The notes below the pieces were generated by a model. It did not search any database. It worked only from the letters and a program-made list of their open reading frames with translations, and was not told the origin of the DNA. A stretch of 64,000 nucleotides of DNA from a virus. This document shows positions 32,639-40,129 of this stretch, piece by piece. The number at the start of each line of letters is the position of its first letter. Position 1 is the stretch's first letter. A program made the position numbers and the translations under genes. Location of the stretch: the IMG/VR virus record IMGVR_UViG_3300049433_000139, positions 1-64,000 of that record; one strand, given 5' to 3'.

Positions 32639-33111
32639 AGGACGCTCTGCTCTGCAGTTGGGTCCACGATTAGCCGCTTGACTGTGATCTGCTTTACTTC
32701 GGGTGTCGCGCTTTCGTCTGCGGCAACTTTACTCTTTCCAGGCTTGCCGCCCACAATCCCCAACTCTTCGGCAATCTGGCGAAACACCGCCCGCGCTTCC
32801 GCCGGCTGGTTGTTGTTCTCATACCGTTCGGCCTGGCGGCTCAATACGATCAAGCGGGCGCGCTGTTCCGCGAACGGCGCCAACGTTTCGTCGAGCAGGA
32901 CGCGTTCCCGTTCGTTTTTGAAAAGCGAATAGAGGTCAGGCGACACGACGGCTAGGCGCGGATCGGTTGCGCGAACGTCGTCCTCGTGACAGGCGGTGTC
33001 CCGGAAGCGCGCCGCGAATGCAGTAGCGATATCCTTGGGCGTCTCGAAAACCGCCAGCCGGCGCACGATGAATTGTTTCTGTTCCGTGGTGTGCGCGTTA
33101 CGTGTGGCCAT
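32635..33111 (-). CDS. Terminase small subunit (DUF2280-like)
   Basis: 158 residues from ATG at 33111. TEQKQFIVRRLAVFETPKDI, then ATAFAARF, is the DUF2280 helix-turn-helix at the N-terminus; the middle is helical (FAEQRARLIVLSRQAERYEN) for oligomerisation. It would recognise the packaging site, probably in the 650-bp non-coding region right in front of it. The longer reading from 33324 runs into that region without support. Confidence 0.78.
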   Translation of the reverse strand: MATRNAHTTEQKQFIVRRLAVFETPKDIATAFAARFRDTACHEDDVRATDPRLAVVSPDLYSLFKNERERVLLDETLAPFAEQRARLIVLSRQAERYENNNQPAEARAVFRQIAEELGIVGGKPGKSKVAADESATPEVKQITVKRLIVDPTAEQSVL

Positions 33112-33572
33112 AAGACTACAGGGCGTCCCGCCCCGCCCTTCCGCGCTCCGCAAGCAAGCTGAGTGTTTTGACTGCGCTTTTGGCCCTATAAGAGCCGTTA
33201 TCGCGTATGGAAAAACGCAGGCTTGGGGCGCCATCCCAAGATTAGGGTGCTGCAAACGCCTCGCGACGCAAGACGTATGGCCACTGCGTATTCGGAGCAC
33301 CTGCAAATGTGACAGGCAGCACACGGGTTAACCGGCCGGTCCCCGCTCCGAATTAGAAATTCACCGCGCTTTATTCGGCCGTTAACGGCCACCGCCCGAC
33401 TCGCGCCGGGTTGGCAGGGGGCGCGTCCCTGTCGTTTGGTGCCCGGCGTTCCACCGGACGGCGGACCTACGCGGCCGCTGCACTTCTTGTCGTCCGGCGC
33501 CGCGCGACATGCGCGAACGCCCTAAATTCTGACTTGGTGACGGGGCGCAGGGGCAGCGCCGGACGATGGAAA

Positions 33573-33610
33573 ACCCCGCCATATGCGCTTCCGTGAGAGG
33601 CGGGCGGGGT
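33573..33610. terminator. Rho-independent terminator in front of terminase genes
   Basis: ACCCCGCC (33573-33580) pairs with GGCGGGGT (33603-33610), with a 22-base loop. A TTTT run follows in the leftward direction and GTTGTTTT in the rightward one. It would stop transcripts of the 33.7-35.9 kb operon before the terminase genes. Confidence 0.65.
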
Positions 33611-33624
33611 GTTGTTTTCTGCAG

Positions 33625-33672
33625 GAAGTCAGCGATCGGTTACATGGCAAGAAGTCGGCGAACGGTTACATG
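33625..33672 (+). repeat. 22-bp direct repeat upstream of terminase (packaging or regulatory site candidate)
   Basis: Two copies at 33625-33646 and 33651-33672, 26-bp period, 20 of 22 positions identical, sharing CGGTTACATG. The complement contains (C/T)GACTTCnTGCC-like stretches reminiscent of the dispersed promoter box. They lie inside the 33112-33762 non-coding region, in which I see no credible gene; its GC-rich left half (33.1-33.5 kb) remains unexplained. Confidence 0.6.
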
Positions 33673-33704
33673 ATGTGATCTTGAGACTTTCTCACGGCTC
33701 GCAG

Positions 33705-33733
33705 AATGTATCATTCGCTGCCCCGATTGTCAA
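33705..33733 (-). promoter_or_regulatory. Strong sigma70-like promoter upstream of terminase/head operon
   Basis: TTGACA (33728-33733), 17-base spacer, TACATT (33705-33710), leftward. It lacks the TTTGCAAA box in the spacer but has GTTGGCAAAAGTGCC just upstream. Transcripts would meet the hairpin at 33573-33610, so read-through or antitermination would be needed. Confidence 0.6.
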
Positions 33734-33762
33734 CTGTTGGCAAAAGTGCCGAAAGTTGACAG

Positions 33763-34017
33763 CTAGGCGAGGACAAGCCGGATGCCAGTGCGAATCGCTT
33801 CCAGTCGCGAAAGGTCCACGGTGGTAGCGCCGGGCTGCTTCGCCTGACACTCCCGAATATAGCCGCCGATCAGCGCGTCCTCGACATGCTGGCGCGATTC
33901 AGCGGTGGGCATCGCATTTTCCACGGCAGCGGACGCTTCACGAACCATTTTCCGGACCGTTTCGGCGTCGAAGGTAGTCTCGTTACCGTTCGTATAAGGC
34001 TTCCGCTTGGTGCTCAC
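33763..34017 (-). CDS. Small hypothetical helical protein
   Basis: 84 residues from GTG at 34017, which overlaps the upstream stop (GTGA). VSTKRKPYTNGNETTFDAET, then VRKMVREASAAVENAMPTAE: acidic and helical throughout. Last gene of its operon. No family recognised. Confidence 0.6.
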   Translation of the reverse strand: MSTKRKPYTNGNETTFDAETVRKMVREASAAVENAMPTAESRQHVEDALIGGYIRECQAKQPGATTVDLSRLEAIRTGIRLVLA

Positions 34018-34511
34018 TTCGTTTCCTTCCGTGGGCTGAATTGCCAGTCTCTCCGCATCCCCCTGGGCACGTTGCCCCGCAGAACTGCGAAATGTTTTAA
34101 GGCCGTGGCCAAGTGCCCGCGCGCCGTGCCCTTGCGCCACCGATTTGACGCATCGATATCGGCCAGTGAGTGCTCGTGGAAAAGCACGGCGTCGGCGACG
34201 CGCAACGGCACTGTGTCGCGCAAGTCCACCCGCCACGCGGGGTACGCCTTGCCCAGGTCCGATCGGTGCGCGGCGTGATCGTCCGCGGCGTCGGGCCGGG
34301 GTAGAGCAATGGGAGTGTCCAAGTCCGGATCCCGCGCGACGGGTTGGCCGGCGGCCATCTTGAACGCGGCAAGGATTTCATCCGCTGCCTGGTATTCGAA
34401 CATATCCATGTAGGGGCGGAGGCGCGCGAGTGGTGCGGCCGACATACGAGCGCCTTGCGGTGCGCGCTTGATCTTGTTGGAGCGAGGAAGGGAGGTACGG
34501 CGTTTCACCAC
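34014..34511 (-). CDS. Hypothetical protein with possible DNA-binding helix pair
   Basis: 165 residues. The basic N-terminus MVKRRTSLPRSNKIKRAPQG is followed by a helical domain with FHEHSLADIDASNRWRKGTA, then RGHLATALKHFAVL, which could form a helix-turn-helix. The end is basic. A late-gene regulator is possible, given its place just upstream of the terminase region, but this is inference. Confidence 0.5.
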   Translation of the reverse strand: MVKRRTSLPRSNKIKRAPQGARMSAAPLARLRPYMDMFEYQAADEILAAFKMAAGQPVARDPDLDTPIALPRPDAADDHAAHRSDLGKAYPAWRVDLRDTVPLRVADAVLFHEHSLADIDASNRWRKGTARGHLATALKHFAVLRGNVPRGMRRDWQFSPRKETK

Positions 34512-34834
34512 CCACCGTCCCCGCGACGATCTACGTTAAACTGAGCGAACAGCGTACCCCACCGCGTATAAATCCACAGACGTTTTGCGGTGTTCGGGGC
34601 CGTTGGTTGGATGTCCAATAATGAAAATACCGCTATCCGCCACCATGGCCACTGCCACGGGCGCGGCGCTGCGTCGTGCTGCACCCCCTTGTATCGCAGT
34701 GAACTGTCAGAGTATAAACCGTCGGCAGTCCACGGCGCATCGTCCCAATGCGCTGCGTTCAATTCGATATGAATTGGATAAACGTTCGTCCAGGATCGCG
34801 GTGTCCGAAATCGAATGTTGCGTTCCGAGGTCAC
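34505..34834 (-). CDS. Hypothetical protein rich in aromatic residues
   Basis: 109 residues from GTG at 34834 (GTGA overlap). It contains VYPIHIELNAAHWDDAPWTA, then RPWQWPWWRIAVFSLLDIQ, and 10 Trp in all. No domain recognised. It ends 7 bases inside the next gene. Confidence 0.55.
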   Translation of the reverse strand: MTSERNIRFRTPRSWTNVYPIHIELNAAHWDDAPWTADGLYSDSSLRYKGVQHDAAPRPWQWPWWRIAVFSLLDIQPTAPNTAKRLWIYTRWGTLFAQFNVDRRGDGGW

Positions 34835-35004
34835 TTCCGCGTACCCCGCCACGCATCTCTTAGAGACTCGCCGAAGTCCTCTTGGACGCACCTGGCAATC
34901 GCCTCGGCGAGCCACAGGCCGGAAAGCGCGACGACTATCGCGGCGATCGTCACGACAACCACAGCGCGGCGGAGCAGAGTAGGGCGGATGTCAGATAGGG
35001 TCAC
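34831..35004 (-). CDS. Small single-span membrane protein
   Basis: 57 residues from GTG at 35004 (TTG at 35019 also possible). Residues about 13-36 (LRRAVVVVTIAAIVVALSGL) form one membrane helix, followed by an acidic helical tail. Overlaps neighbours on both sides by 4 bases. Confidence 0.55.
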   Translation of the reverse strand: MTLSDIRPTLLRRAVVVVTIAAIVVALSGLWLAEAIARCVQEDFGESLRDAWRGTRK

Positions 35005-35069
35005 CGTGGCGGTTTCCAATTTTGGGCGTCAATGCTGTACAACACGATTCCGACCCATTTCGCCGGCAT
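35001..35069 (-). CDS. Tiny ORF of uncertain extent
   Basis: MPAKWVGIVLYSIDAQNWKP ending PR, with its stop overlapping the next GTG. The same frame is open further upstream (LLLLRTRFPWLIYV) without an ATG or GTG, up to the stop of the previous gene. A second frame, from an ATG overlapping that stop (35134), encodes 35 residues instead. Only one of them can be the real gene of this 130-bp stretch. Confidence 0.3.
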   Translation of the reverse strand: MPAKWVGIVLYSIDAQNWKPPR

Positions 35070-35132
35070 GACGTAAATCAACCATGGAAATCGGGTACGT
35101 AATAGCAATAAGCCGTTTTCGGTTAGCGGAAG

Positions 35133-35396
35133 TCATCCGAACCGTCCGCCGTATGAGCGCGCGTAGTGAATACGCAGCCCGAGAAAATAGACTTCGGTGT
35201 CATATTTCGTCGCGCTAAAAACTTTGAACCACTGCGGCGAGAGGCCGACCGACACCTTGTTGGAAAAACTCTTACCGTCCCCGACGAACGAATCGGGGAA
35301 CATCGTTTCCCAACAGAAACGAAACAAACAATAGCCGTACCACATGCGGCGGTAACGATGATTCGGGGTGCGCCAGCGGAAATTTTCAAGCACCAT
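35133..35396 (-). CDS. Hypothetical protein
   Basis: 87 residues from ATG at 35396, with GGAG 8 bases upstream. Aromatic and basic (MVLENFRWRTPNHRYRRMWY, then FPDSFVGDGKSFSNKVSVGL), ending ARSYGGRFG. No family recognised. Overlaps the upstream gene by 11 bases. Confidence 0.5.
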   Translation of the reverse strand: MVLENFRWRTPNHRYRRMWYGYCLFRFCWETMFPDSFVGDGKSFSNKVSVGLSPQWFKVFSATKYDTEVYFLGLRIHYARSYGGRFG

Positions 35397-35622
35397 GAAG
35401 AAACTCCGCACGCCGTGCCGCGAGTGTCTTGCCCGCCACCTTGCGGAGTGGCAATCCGCCTACCAAGTTACTCCGCACGCCCCAACCTAACCCCGCGTCC
35501 AGCTCGTAGCGCTCCGCCTTCACGCGCCCTTTCCAGAACGCGTTGATATGGTCGGCGAGCAGACCGGCGCCGTACTTGGAAAAGAAATCAGTCTTGGGCG
35601 GGAAGGGGGACTTGCGCGACAT
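35386..35622 (-). CDS. Hypothetical protein
   Basis: 78 residues, basic, MSRKSPFPPKTDFFSKYGAG, then LLADHINAFWKGRVKAERYE. The ATG overlaps the previous stop (TAATG). Such small proteins starting SPFPPKTDFFSKYGAGLLAD occur in phage early operons; function unknown. Confidence 0.58.
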   Translation of the reverse strand: MSRKSPFPPKTDFFSKYGAGLLADHINAFWKGRVKAERYELDAGLGWGVRSNLVGGLPLRKVAGKTLAARRAEFLHGA

Positions 35623-35861
35623 TACGCCACCTTCCGGGTAGTAGTGGTGATTTCAACGTGAGCACCGCTCCAGTGAATCCACTGCGTTTCGTCGCCGGTC
35701 ACCATGGAAAATGTCGCGCCTTGCTGGACCGCGCGATCCTTGAGCATCGCATCGAGCAGCATCCGTTCAAGGCGCGACTTGCCAATGCCGGCAGGGCCTT
35801 CAATGGTCACTCGAATGGTGCGGGGTCGCTCGGGATGGTACTCTTGCTTCGGCTTGGGCAC
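35622..35861 (-). CDS. Short P-loop protein (Walker A only)
   Basis: 79 residues from GTG at 35861. TIRVTIEGPAGIGKSRLERM is a clear Walker A strand-loop-helix, but the chain ends before a Walker B and is far too short for a complete NTPase. Either a truncated ATPase or a minimal nucleotide-binding protein. First gene after promoter P6. Confidence 0.6.
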   Translation of the reverse strand: MPKPKQEYHPERPRTIRVTIEGPAGIGKSRLERMLLDAMLKDRAVQQGATFSMVTGDETQWIHWSGAHVEITTTTRKVA

Positions 35862-35889
35862 GGTACTGCATTTCCTTGTGTCGGGTGCA

Positions 35890-35917
35890 GCATGTAGGCA
35901 AATTTGTAAAAAGTCAA
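35890..35917 (-). promoter_or_regulatory. Dispersed-type promoter P6, drives 35.9-33.8 kb operon
   Basis: -35 TTGACT (35912-35917) with spacer box TTTTACAAA. The -10 is poorer: TACATG at 35891-35896 (15-base spacing) or CATGCT (17). Core on the + strand: TTTGTAAAAAGTCAACAG at 35903-35920. Confidence 0.65.
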
Positions 35918-35932
35918 CAGAAATCTGAGGAC

Positions 35933-36217
35933 TTAGGAACGGGTGGCCTCCTTAACCGCAAAATAAACTGCGTAGACAATTGCACCGTCTGTTTCGTTAC
36001 CATTGAACTTCTTTCGAATCGAGCGCAGCGCTTCAACCCCCGCTGCCAATTGCGCATCCGTCAGGTGATCCGCTTGCTCGCGTTCTGCACGCGTCGCCCG
36101 ATACGCTTCAAAGAATTTGATCGGACTGAAACGTTCAAACGCAGAAATTCCCGCTTTCGAATCGTCATATCCCGCCGCAAGGAACATCTCGATCAGTTGC
36201 TCTATGTTGTCGCGCAC
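35933..36217 (-). CDS. Hypothetical protein
   Basis: 94 residues, MRDNIEQLIEMFLAAGYDDS, then KAGISAFERFSPIKFFEAYR and HLTDAQLAAGVEALRSIRKK. Helical, no domain recognised. Last gene of the operon begun by P7; overlaps its upstream neighbour by 16 bases. Confidence 0.6.
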   Translation of the reverse strand: MRDNIEQLIEMFLAAGYDDSKAGISAFERFSPIKFFEAYRATRAEREQADHLTDAQLAAGVEALRSIRKKFNGNETDGAIVYAVYFAVKEATRS

Positions 36218-36387
36218 GTCTCATCCTCGGCTTGTTCGCGCGGAAAGAACGGGTCGCGCGCTTCGTAAATCTGGCGCATGGCGCTTTGGTAAGCAAGACG
36301 TGCGCGACACCGATCAAGCAGCCGTTGGGTCTCGACTGCTACGGCATCGTCCACGGCTTTTCGGAGTTTGGCGGTGTCAAACTTCAC
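36202..36387 (-). CDS. Small helical protein
   Basis: 61 residues, MKFDTAKLRKAVDDAVAVET, then QRLLDRCRARLAYQSAMRQI, ending in an acidic tail. 4-base overlap with the upstream gene. Function unknown. Confidence 0.6.
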   Translation of the reverse strand: MKFDTAKLRKAVDDAVAVETQRLLDRCRARLAYQSAMRQIYEARDPFFPREQAEDETCATT

Positions 36388-36623
36388 CGTTCGCGCCCGC
36401 CCGCCAGAGATCGCGCCTTAACGGCATCTTCCGTTTCGTAAAAATGAAGTAGTTTCTTTGCCGAACTTGCTGCCTCTTTAGCATTGATTTGCATCCCGGC
36501 AACGTCTCCGCTTTCTTTCGCTCTCTTGTCGAGAAACGGTAATAACCACTCGATGTGTTGCGCTAAATCGCGCGTGGTTTGAACCAGTTTACGATATCGA
36601 TCTTCTTTTTCTTGCGCGATCAT
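36384..36623 (-). CDS. Small coiled-coil protein
   Basis: 79 residues, MIAQEKEDRYRKLVQTTRDL, then AQHIEWLLPFLDKRAKES; highly charged and helical, ending in Arg. Coupled to both neighbours by ATGA overlaps. Function unknown. Confidence 0.6.
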   Translation of the reverse strand: MIAQEKEDRYRKLVQTTRDLAQHIEWLLPFLDKRAKESGDVAGMQINAKEAASSAKKLLHFYETEDAVKARSLAGGRER

Positions 36624-36889
36624 TTCGCCGCTCCTAGAATTCGATAAACATACGCCCTACTACAACCAACCAATACCGCAATCCGCTCCACCACGATACC
36701 CTGCGCCGCCAGTCCGCGCACCATCCTTGGTGTGTCGGAGGTGGAGGTGCGGGCCTTCCTGGTGCGGTTGGAGCGGTGTTGGCGGAGGACGCCGTAGACG
36801 TAGCCGAGCGAGACGGGGAGGGACGCCGCGATCTCGGCGGGGTGCTTACCGGCGTCGTGGAGGGATAGGATTGCGGCGGTGTGATTCAT
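36620..36889 (-). CDS. Tandem helix-turn-helix protein
   Basis: 89 residues with two similar homeodomain-like units: ILSLHDAGKHPAEIAASLPV then SLGYVYGVLRQHR, and VRGLAAQGIVVERIAVLVGC then SRAYVYRIL. Each reads as a resolvase-type helix-turn-helix joined by a basic linker. A DNA-binding regulator or recombination helper of the phage. Confidence 0.7.
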   Translation of the reverse strand: MNHTAAILSLHDAGKHPAEIAASLPVSLGYVYGVLRQHRSNRTRKARTSTSDTPRMVRGLAAQGIVVERIAVLVGCSRAYVYRILGAAK

Positions 36890-37023
36890 GCGCGGACAGG
36901 TCCGCCGTGTTCAACCCATTCGCCGGTTTCAATGTCAACTGCGCTGTCAAAACTGCCTTGAAAATCACCCCATCCGCCAGCCGGATAATAGTCGTCACCA
37001 GCGAAAACCAAATATCGTTTCAT
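36886..37023 (-). CDS. Small hypothetical phage protein
   Basis: 45 residues, MKRYLVFAGDDYYPAGGWGD, then FQGSFDSAVDIETGEWVEHG. The opening (KRYLVFAGDDYYPAGGW.DF.GSFDS) recurs in many phages, always small and uncharacterised. Follows the upstream stop directly and overlaps the next ATG. Confidence 0.68.
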   Translation of the reverse strand: MKRYLVFAGDDYYPAGGWGDFQGSFDSAVDIETGEWVEHGGPVRA

Positions 37024-37188
37024 TTAACTCTCGTCGATTGCTGCGCGCGACGATGCCGCTTCGATGGCGCTCGCAAGATTTTCGAATTCTAACGCAATTT
37101 CATACTGATGGGCATGTTCCGCAAACCCGTGAATAGCGCGTGCGCGCTCGCGCAGTATCGCAACAAGTGTTTCTGCGTTTATCATCAT
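37024..37188 (-). CDS. Small helical protein
   Basis: 54 residues, MMINAETLVAILRERARAIH, then GFAEHAHQYEIALEFENLAS. Helical with no domain I recognise. Its start overlaps the preceding stop and its stop touches the next ATG. Confidence 0.6.
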   Translation of the reverse strand: MMINAETLVAILRERARAIHGFAEHAHQYEIALEFENLASAIEAASSRAAIDES

Positions 37189-37331
37189 GCTTCCCGCTTG
37201 CGATGCTCAAGGACAATATCCCGCCTCGCGCGAAACTCGTTCATAGCGTCATCCATAAGATTCGCGCCAGACATTTGGAAGGCATAATCCCAAACCATGT
37301 CCATCAGCGCGGCCTTGGATAAGGCTTCCAT
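37185..37331 (-). CDS. Small hypothetical protein, upstream frame open
   Basis: 48 residues from ATG at 37331, MEALSKAALMDMVWDYAFQM. AAGGAG is directly adjacent to this ATG, too close to serve it. The same frame is open back to the TGA of the preceding gene and reads protein-like (QPPVFVPFEFRKE), with no other start codon. The true 5' end is therefore unclear. Confidence 0.5.
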   Translation of the reverse strand: MEALSKAALMDMVWDYAFQMSGANLMDDAMNEFRARRDIVLEHRKREA

Positions 37332-37382
37332 CTCCTTTCGGAACTCGAAAGGAACGAAAACAGGAGGTTGGTTTTTTGAGGT

Positions 37383-37541
37383 TCATTTCGCCACCCGCCG
37401 CACCCCAATGCGCTTTTTCTTGTCATCTCGATTCATCGCTCGGGCAATCTGCGTCGCTTCGGTTTTGGAAATGCCCGTCAACACAACAGTGAGGTCGTAT
37501 CTGTGAAAAACTTCGTGTTTCGGAGTGCTCTGGCGGGCCAT
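37383..37541 (-). CDS. Small basic protein, first gene of its operon
   Basis: 52 residues from ATG at 37541, with GAGGA 6 bases upstream and about 19 bases after the P7 start. MARQSTPKHEVFHRYDLTVV, then LTGISKTEATQIARAMNRDD. A short beta-strand followed by a helix; no family recognised. Confidence 0.6.
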   Translation of the reverse strand: MARQSTPKHEVFHRYDLTVVLTGISKTEATQIARAMNRDDKKKRIGVRRVAK

Positions 37542-37566
37542 GGCGTCCTCGTCTGTCTGTGACGCA

Positions 37567-37594
37567 AACCTACGCCAAATTTGCAAACAGTCAA
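37567..37594 (-). promoter_or_regulatory. Dispersed-type promoter P7
   Basis: -35 TTGACT (37589-37594), 16-base spacer with GTTTGCAAAT, -10 TAGGTT (37567-37572), leftward, driving genes 37541-35933. An upstream extension TTCAATTATG adjoins the -35, as at P8. Confidence 0.85.
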
Positions 37595-37672
37595 CACATA
37601 ATTGAACTGGTCACGGTTTAGTGAAACGCCAATTTATACAGCCACGCTTTACTTTTCGCCCCGCTCGCAAAC

Positions 37673-39298
37673 CTACGCAGCCGCAAGGCCCGGCATCGGC
37701 ACCGGCAACACCGTCCCATCCGCCGTAATCTGCAATACCGAGTTCCGACTTTGGCCATTCGGCACGAGCAGCGCCCCGTCCGAACGTATCCACCGCGCCG
37801 CCCGCGCATGATCGGCCAACGAATCGGCCAAAACGTGCTCCACTAGGTCGGAAGTGACTGCCGTTATGGCGCTTCCTTCCTCCAAGGGTCGGCCAAAAAC
37901 TCTTAGTATCGGCAGCCACCCGCCGTCTCGCGCCGAGCCCGTCTTGTAGCTCGATATAAGAGCAGCGCCGCTCGGGGTTTCCAATAGACTCGCTGCCTTG
38001 GCCGGCCCGCGCTCGCCGGCTCGCATATCATAGCCGCAGCCGGGACAGTCCATGACGCCCTTGGTCACGCACACGAGGCACGCGGGGCATAGTTTGGTCA
38101 TTGGCTCGTCGCAGGACCAGCACCGGGCCGACGCTGCGGCGTTGCGTTTGTTGCAGGCGTCGCAGGACACTAGGCGCGCGGCGGTGTCTTTAGGGCGTAT
38201 CCAATCGATCGGTCCGAATTCGCTAGTGTTGTCCGCGAAGTCCAAAAGTAACCCATCCGCCTTTCCGCGTCGGATTGATTCCTCAATGTTGCCGCCGATC
38301 GTGCGAAGTAGTCGCCCTAGAATCTGTATCCATAGACTAAGCGACTTCGTGCGGCGCCGACAAACCAACAAGTCAATTTCCTGGACGTCGAAACCCGTAG
38401 TCAAACATCGGACGTTCACAAGAGCGCGCAATTTACCAGAGCGTAGAGCCTCGACGTTGAACTTTCGATTCGCCGCTTCGGCCCTAGTTCTATCACCGAG
38501 CACAAGTCCGGTTGGGATGCCCCATTCGTTCATGCGCGCCGACATGGCTTCTGCGGAGTTTCTAGAAGCCTCGAACACTAACCAGGTGCGGCGGTCCCGA
38601 CCGTAATGCAGCATTTGAGCGATGTGATTATCAATCATTGTGATCATTTGCGCATCAGACGACGCGCCTGTGTATTCGCCTTGAGCGACGCGCAGTTTTG
38701 TCACATCGATTTTATCATCGACCGCAGCAGAGAACGGCGTGACCAGGTAGCCGTCGCGGATCCCGTCCATGATATCGTAATTATAGACGATCTTGTCATA
38801 CGGAGCGCCTTCACCTTCGACCAGTGACCCGCCCATGAGACGAAACGCCGTGCCCGTTCCGCCGACCGTGCGCGGATATCCCAACCCTCGACGCAGCGTG
38901 TGCAGCATTCCGGATTCGCCGTGCGAGGCCGTGTGCGCTTCGTCCTCAATAAGCAAGTCGATTGGTCCAAACGAGCCTGCGTAGGCATGGACACTGTTAA
39001 TGGACGCCACGATCATTGGAGCGCGCCACACTCGTTTACCGAGGGCGGCGGAATTGACGCCAACTTGCAGCCCCATGGATAGCGCAGCGCTTTCGATCTG
39101 CTCGACCAACTCGCGCGTTGGTGCGACCGCAAGCACGCGCCCGCCGCGCTCGATACAGCGACGGGAAGTCTCAGCGTAAAAAAGCGACTTGCCAGCCGAC
39201 ACACACATGTTAGCCAAGGGACGATTGATGCCGGCGCGGAACGCGTCGTCTACGGCGTCGGCGGCCTCCAGTTGATGTCGACGAAGCGTGATGGTCAC
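37673..39298 (-). CDS. SF2 DEAD/DEAH-type helicase with zinc-finger insert
   Basis: 541 residues from GTG at 39298 (GTGA overlap). Motif I is the variant MCVSAGKSLF (SAGKS), motif II is EDEAHT, then GTGTAF, and helicase C has LVNVRCLTTGFDVQEIDLL and QILGRLLRT. Four CxxC pairs (CDACNKRNAAASARCWSCDE, CPACLVC, CPGC) after about residue 390 form a double zinc ribbon. Phage SF2 helicases of this type act in replication or recombination. The C-terminal 90 residues are not recognised. Confidence 0.85.
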   Translation of the reverse strand: MTITLRRHQLEAADAVDDAFRAGINRPLANMCVSAGKSLFYAETSRRCIERGGRVLAVAPTRELVEQIESAALSMGLQVGVNSAALGKRVWRAPMIVASINSVHAYAGSFGPIDLLIEDEAHTASHGESGMLHTLRRGLGYPRTVGGTGTAFRLMGGSLVEGEGAPYDKIVYNYDIMDGIRDGYLVTPFSAAVDDKIDVTKLRVAQGEYTGASSDAQMITMIDNHIAQMLHYGRDRRTWLVFEASRNSAEAMSARMNEWGIPTGLVLGDRTRAEAANRKFNVEALRSGKLRALVNVRCLTTGFDVQEIDLLVCRRRTKSLSLWIQILGRLLRTIGGNIEESIRRGKADGLLLDFADNTSEFGPIDWIRPKDTAARLVSCDACNKRNAAASARCWSCDEPMTKLCPACLVCVTKGVMDCPGCGYDMRAGERGPAKAASLLETPSGAALISSYKTGSARDGGWLPILRVFGRPLEEGSAITAVTSDLVEHVLADSLADHARAARWIRSDGALLVPNGQSRNSVLQITADGTVLPVPMPGLAAA

Positions 39299-39555
39299 GG
39301 GAGCGGGACCGGGCAACGCGCCGCGATGCCAAGCAGCGCGTTTAGCTTGCCTATGGGATTAGTTGCGGAGCGCGGCAGCGACATGGTGCCGAAAAGATCG
39401 AACCAAGCCCACTGGTCAACCTCGCACGCTTTAGCGTTAGCGCGATCGACCGTGGCAAGCGCTTCGGTGTGCGTGACGAACGGACCAGCGAGCAGCGCAG
39501 TTCGCTTCCCGCGCCGCATGCTGACATAGTAGTCACAAACGTCTGTGCAGGGCAT
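39295..39555 (-). CDS. Small hypothetical protein
   Basis: 86 residues, MPCTDVCDYYVSMRRGKRTA, then LLAGPFVTHTEALATVDRAN. The motif pattern (V..RGKRTALLAGPF.TH.EAL..V..A) is common in phage early operons. Function unknown. Starts by TAATG overlap. Confidence 0.65.
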   Translation of the reverse strand: MPCTDVCDYYVSMRRGKRTALLAGPFVTHTEALATVDRANAKACEVDQWAWFDLFGTMSLPRSATNPIGKLNALLGIAARCPVPLP

Positions 39556-39824
39556 TACGCGGCGATCATGTTGCTGGAAACGTCACCGAACGCGGTGATT
39601 CGGCAGCCGTTGATGCAGTCCCAAGACTTGCCGCGCTGCACGAATACGTCCTTGCCGACGATCTTGAACATGGCTTTGTGCTTCGACTTGTAGTTCACGC
39701 TACGGGTATACGTGGTGACTGAAACCGAATTGCCGGCGTCCAAATTCGACACGATAAAACGAAACATGCGACGAGCCTTATGCAGAGAAAGAATGCGGCC
39801 CGGTTTCATCTGTTCGTTGGTCAT
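39555..39824 (-). CDS. Hypothetical protein, first gene of helicase operon
   Basis: 89 residues from ATG at 39824, with GAGGA 8 bases upstream. MTNEQMKPGRILSLHKARRM, then FRFIVSNLDAGNSVSVTTYT, a small beta-rich fold. No family recognised. Confidence 0.6.
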   Translation of the reverse strand: MTNEQMKPGRILSLHKARRMFRFIVSNLDAGNSVSVTTYTRSVNYKSKHKAMFKIVGKDVFVQRGKSWDCINGCRITAFGDVSSNMIAA

Positions 39825-39849
39825 GGCGCGTCCTCGTTCTGATGCCGAG

Positions 39850-39877
39850 AACTTACACCAAATTTGCAAACAGTCAA
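39850..39877 (-). promoter_or_regulatory. Dispersed-type promoter P8, drives SF2 helicase operon
   Basis: -35 TTGACT (39872-39877), 16-base spacer with GTTTGCAAAT, -10 TAAGTT (39850-39855), leftward. The sequence around it is nearly identical to P7 for about 35 bases, including the TTCAATTATG extension. Confidence 0.85.
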
Positions 39878-39907
39878 CACATAATTGAACTAGTCACGCG
39901 GCTGTGA

Positions 39908-40129
39908 CTACGCACAAGATTCGCATATCCAATCGTCACCCTCCGCCATTTCACTCTGCTCAAACCACCAATTGCATTGTTCGCAGCAAAATACGAGTTG
40001 ATCCAGTTCCGCACAGAACGCAGCATCATTTTCCAGGGCTTCGAATTCTTCCCCGAGGTTCGCAATCCCTTGACACGACCCTTCTAGACGTTCCGCAGCA
40101 ATCCGTGCCATCTCGACGGGGGTGCTCAC
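39908..40129 (-). CDS. Small zinc-ribbon protein
   Basis: 73 residues from GTG at 40129 (GTGA). CCEQC and CESCA near the C-terminus, spaced 14 residues, form a zinc ribbon; the N-terminal half is helical and acidic. Last gene of the P9 operon. Confidence 0.62.
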   Translation of the reverse strand: MSTPVEMARIAAERLEGSCQGIANLGEEFEALENDAAFCAELDQLVFCCEQCNWWFEQSEMAEGDDWICESCA

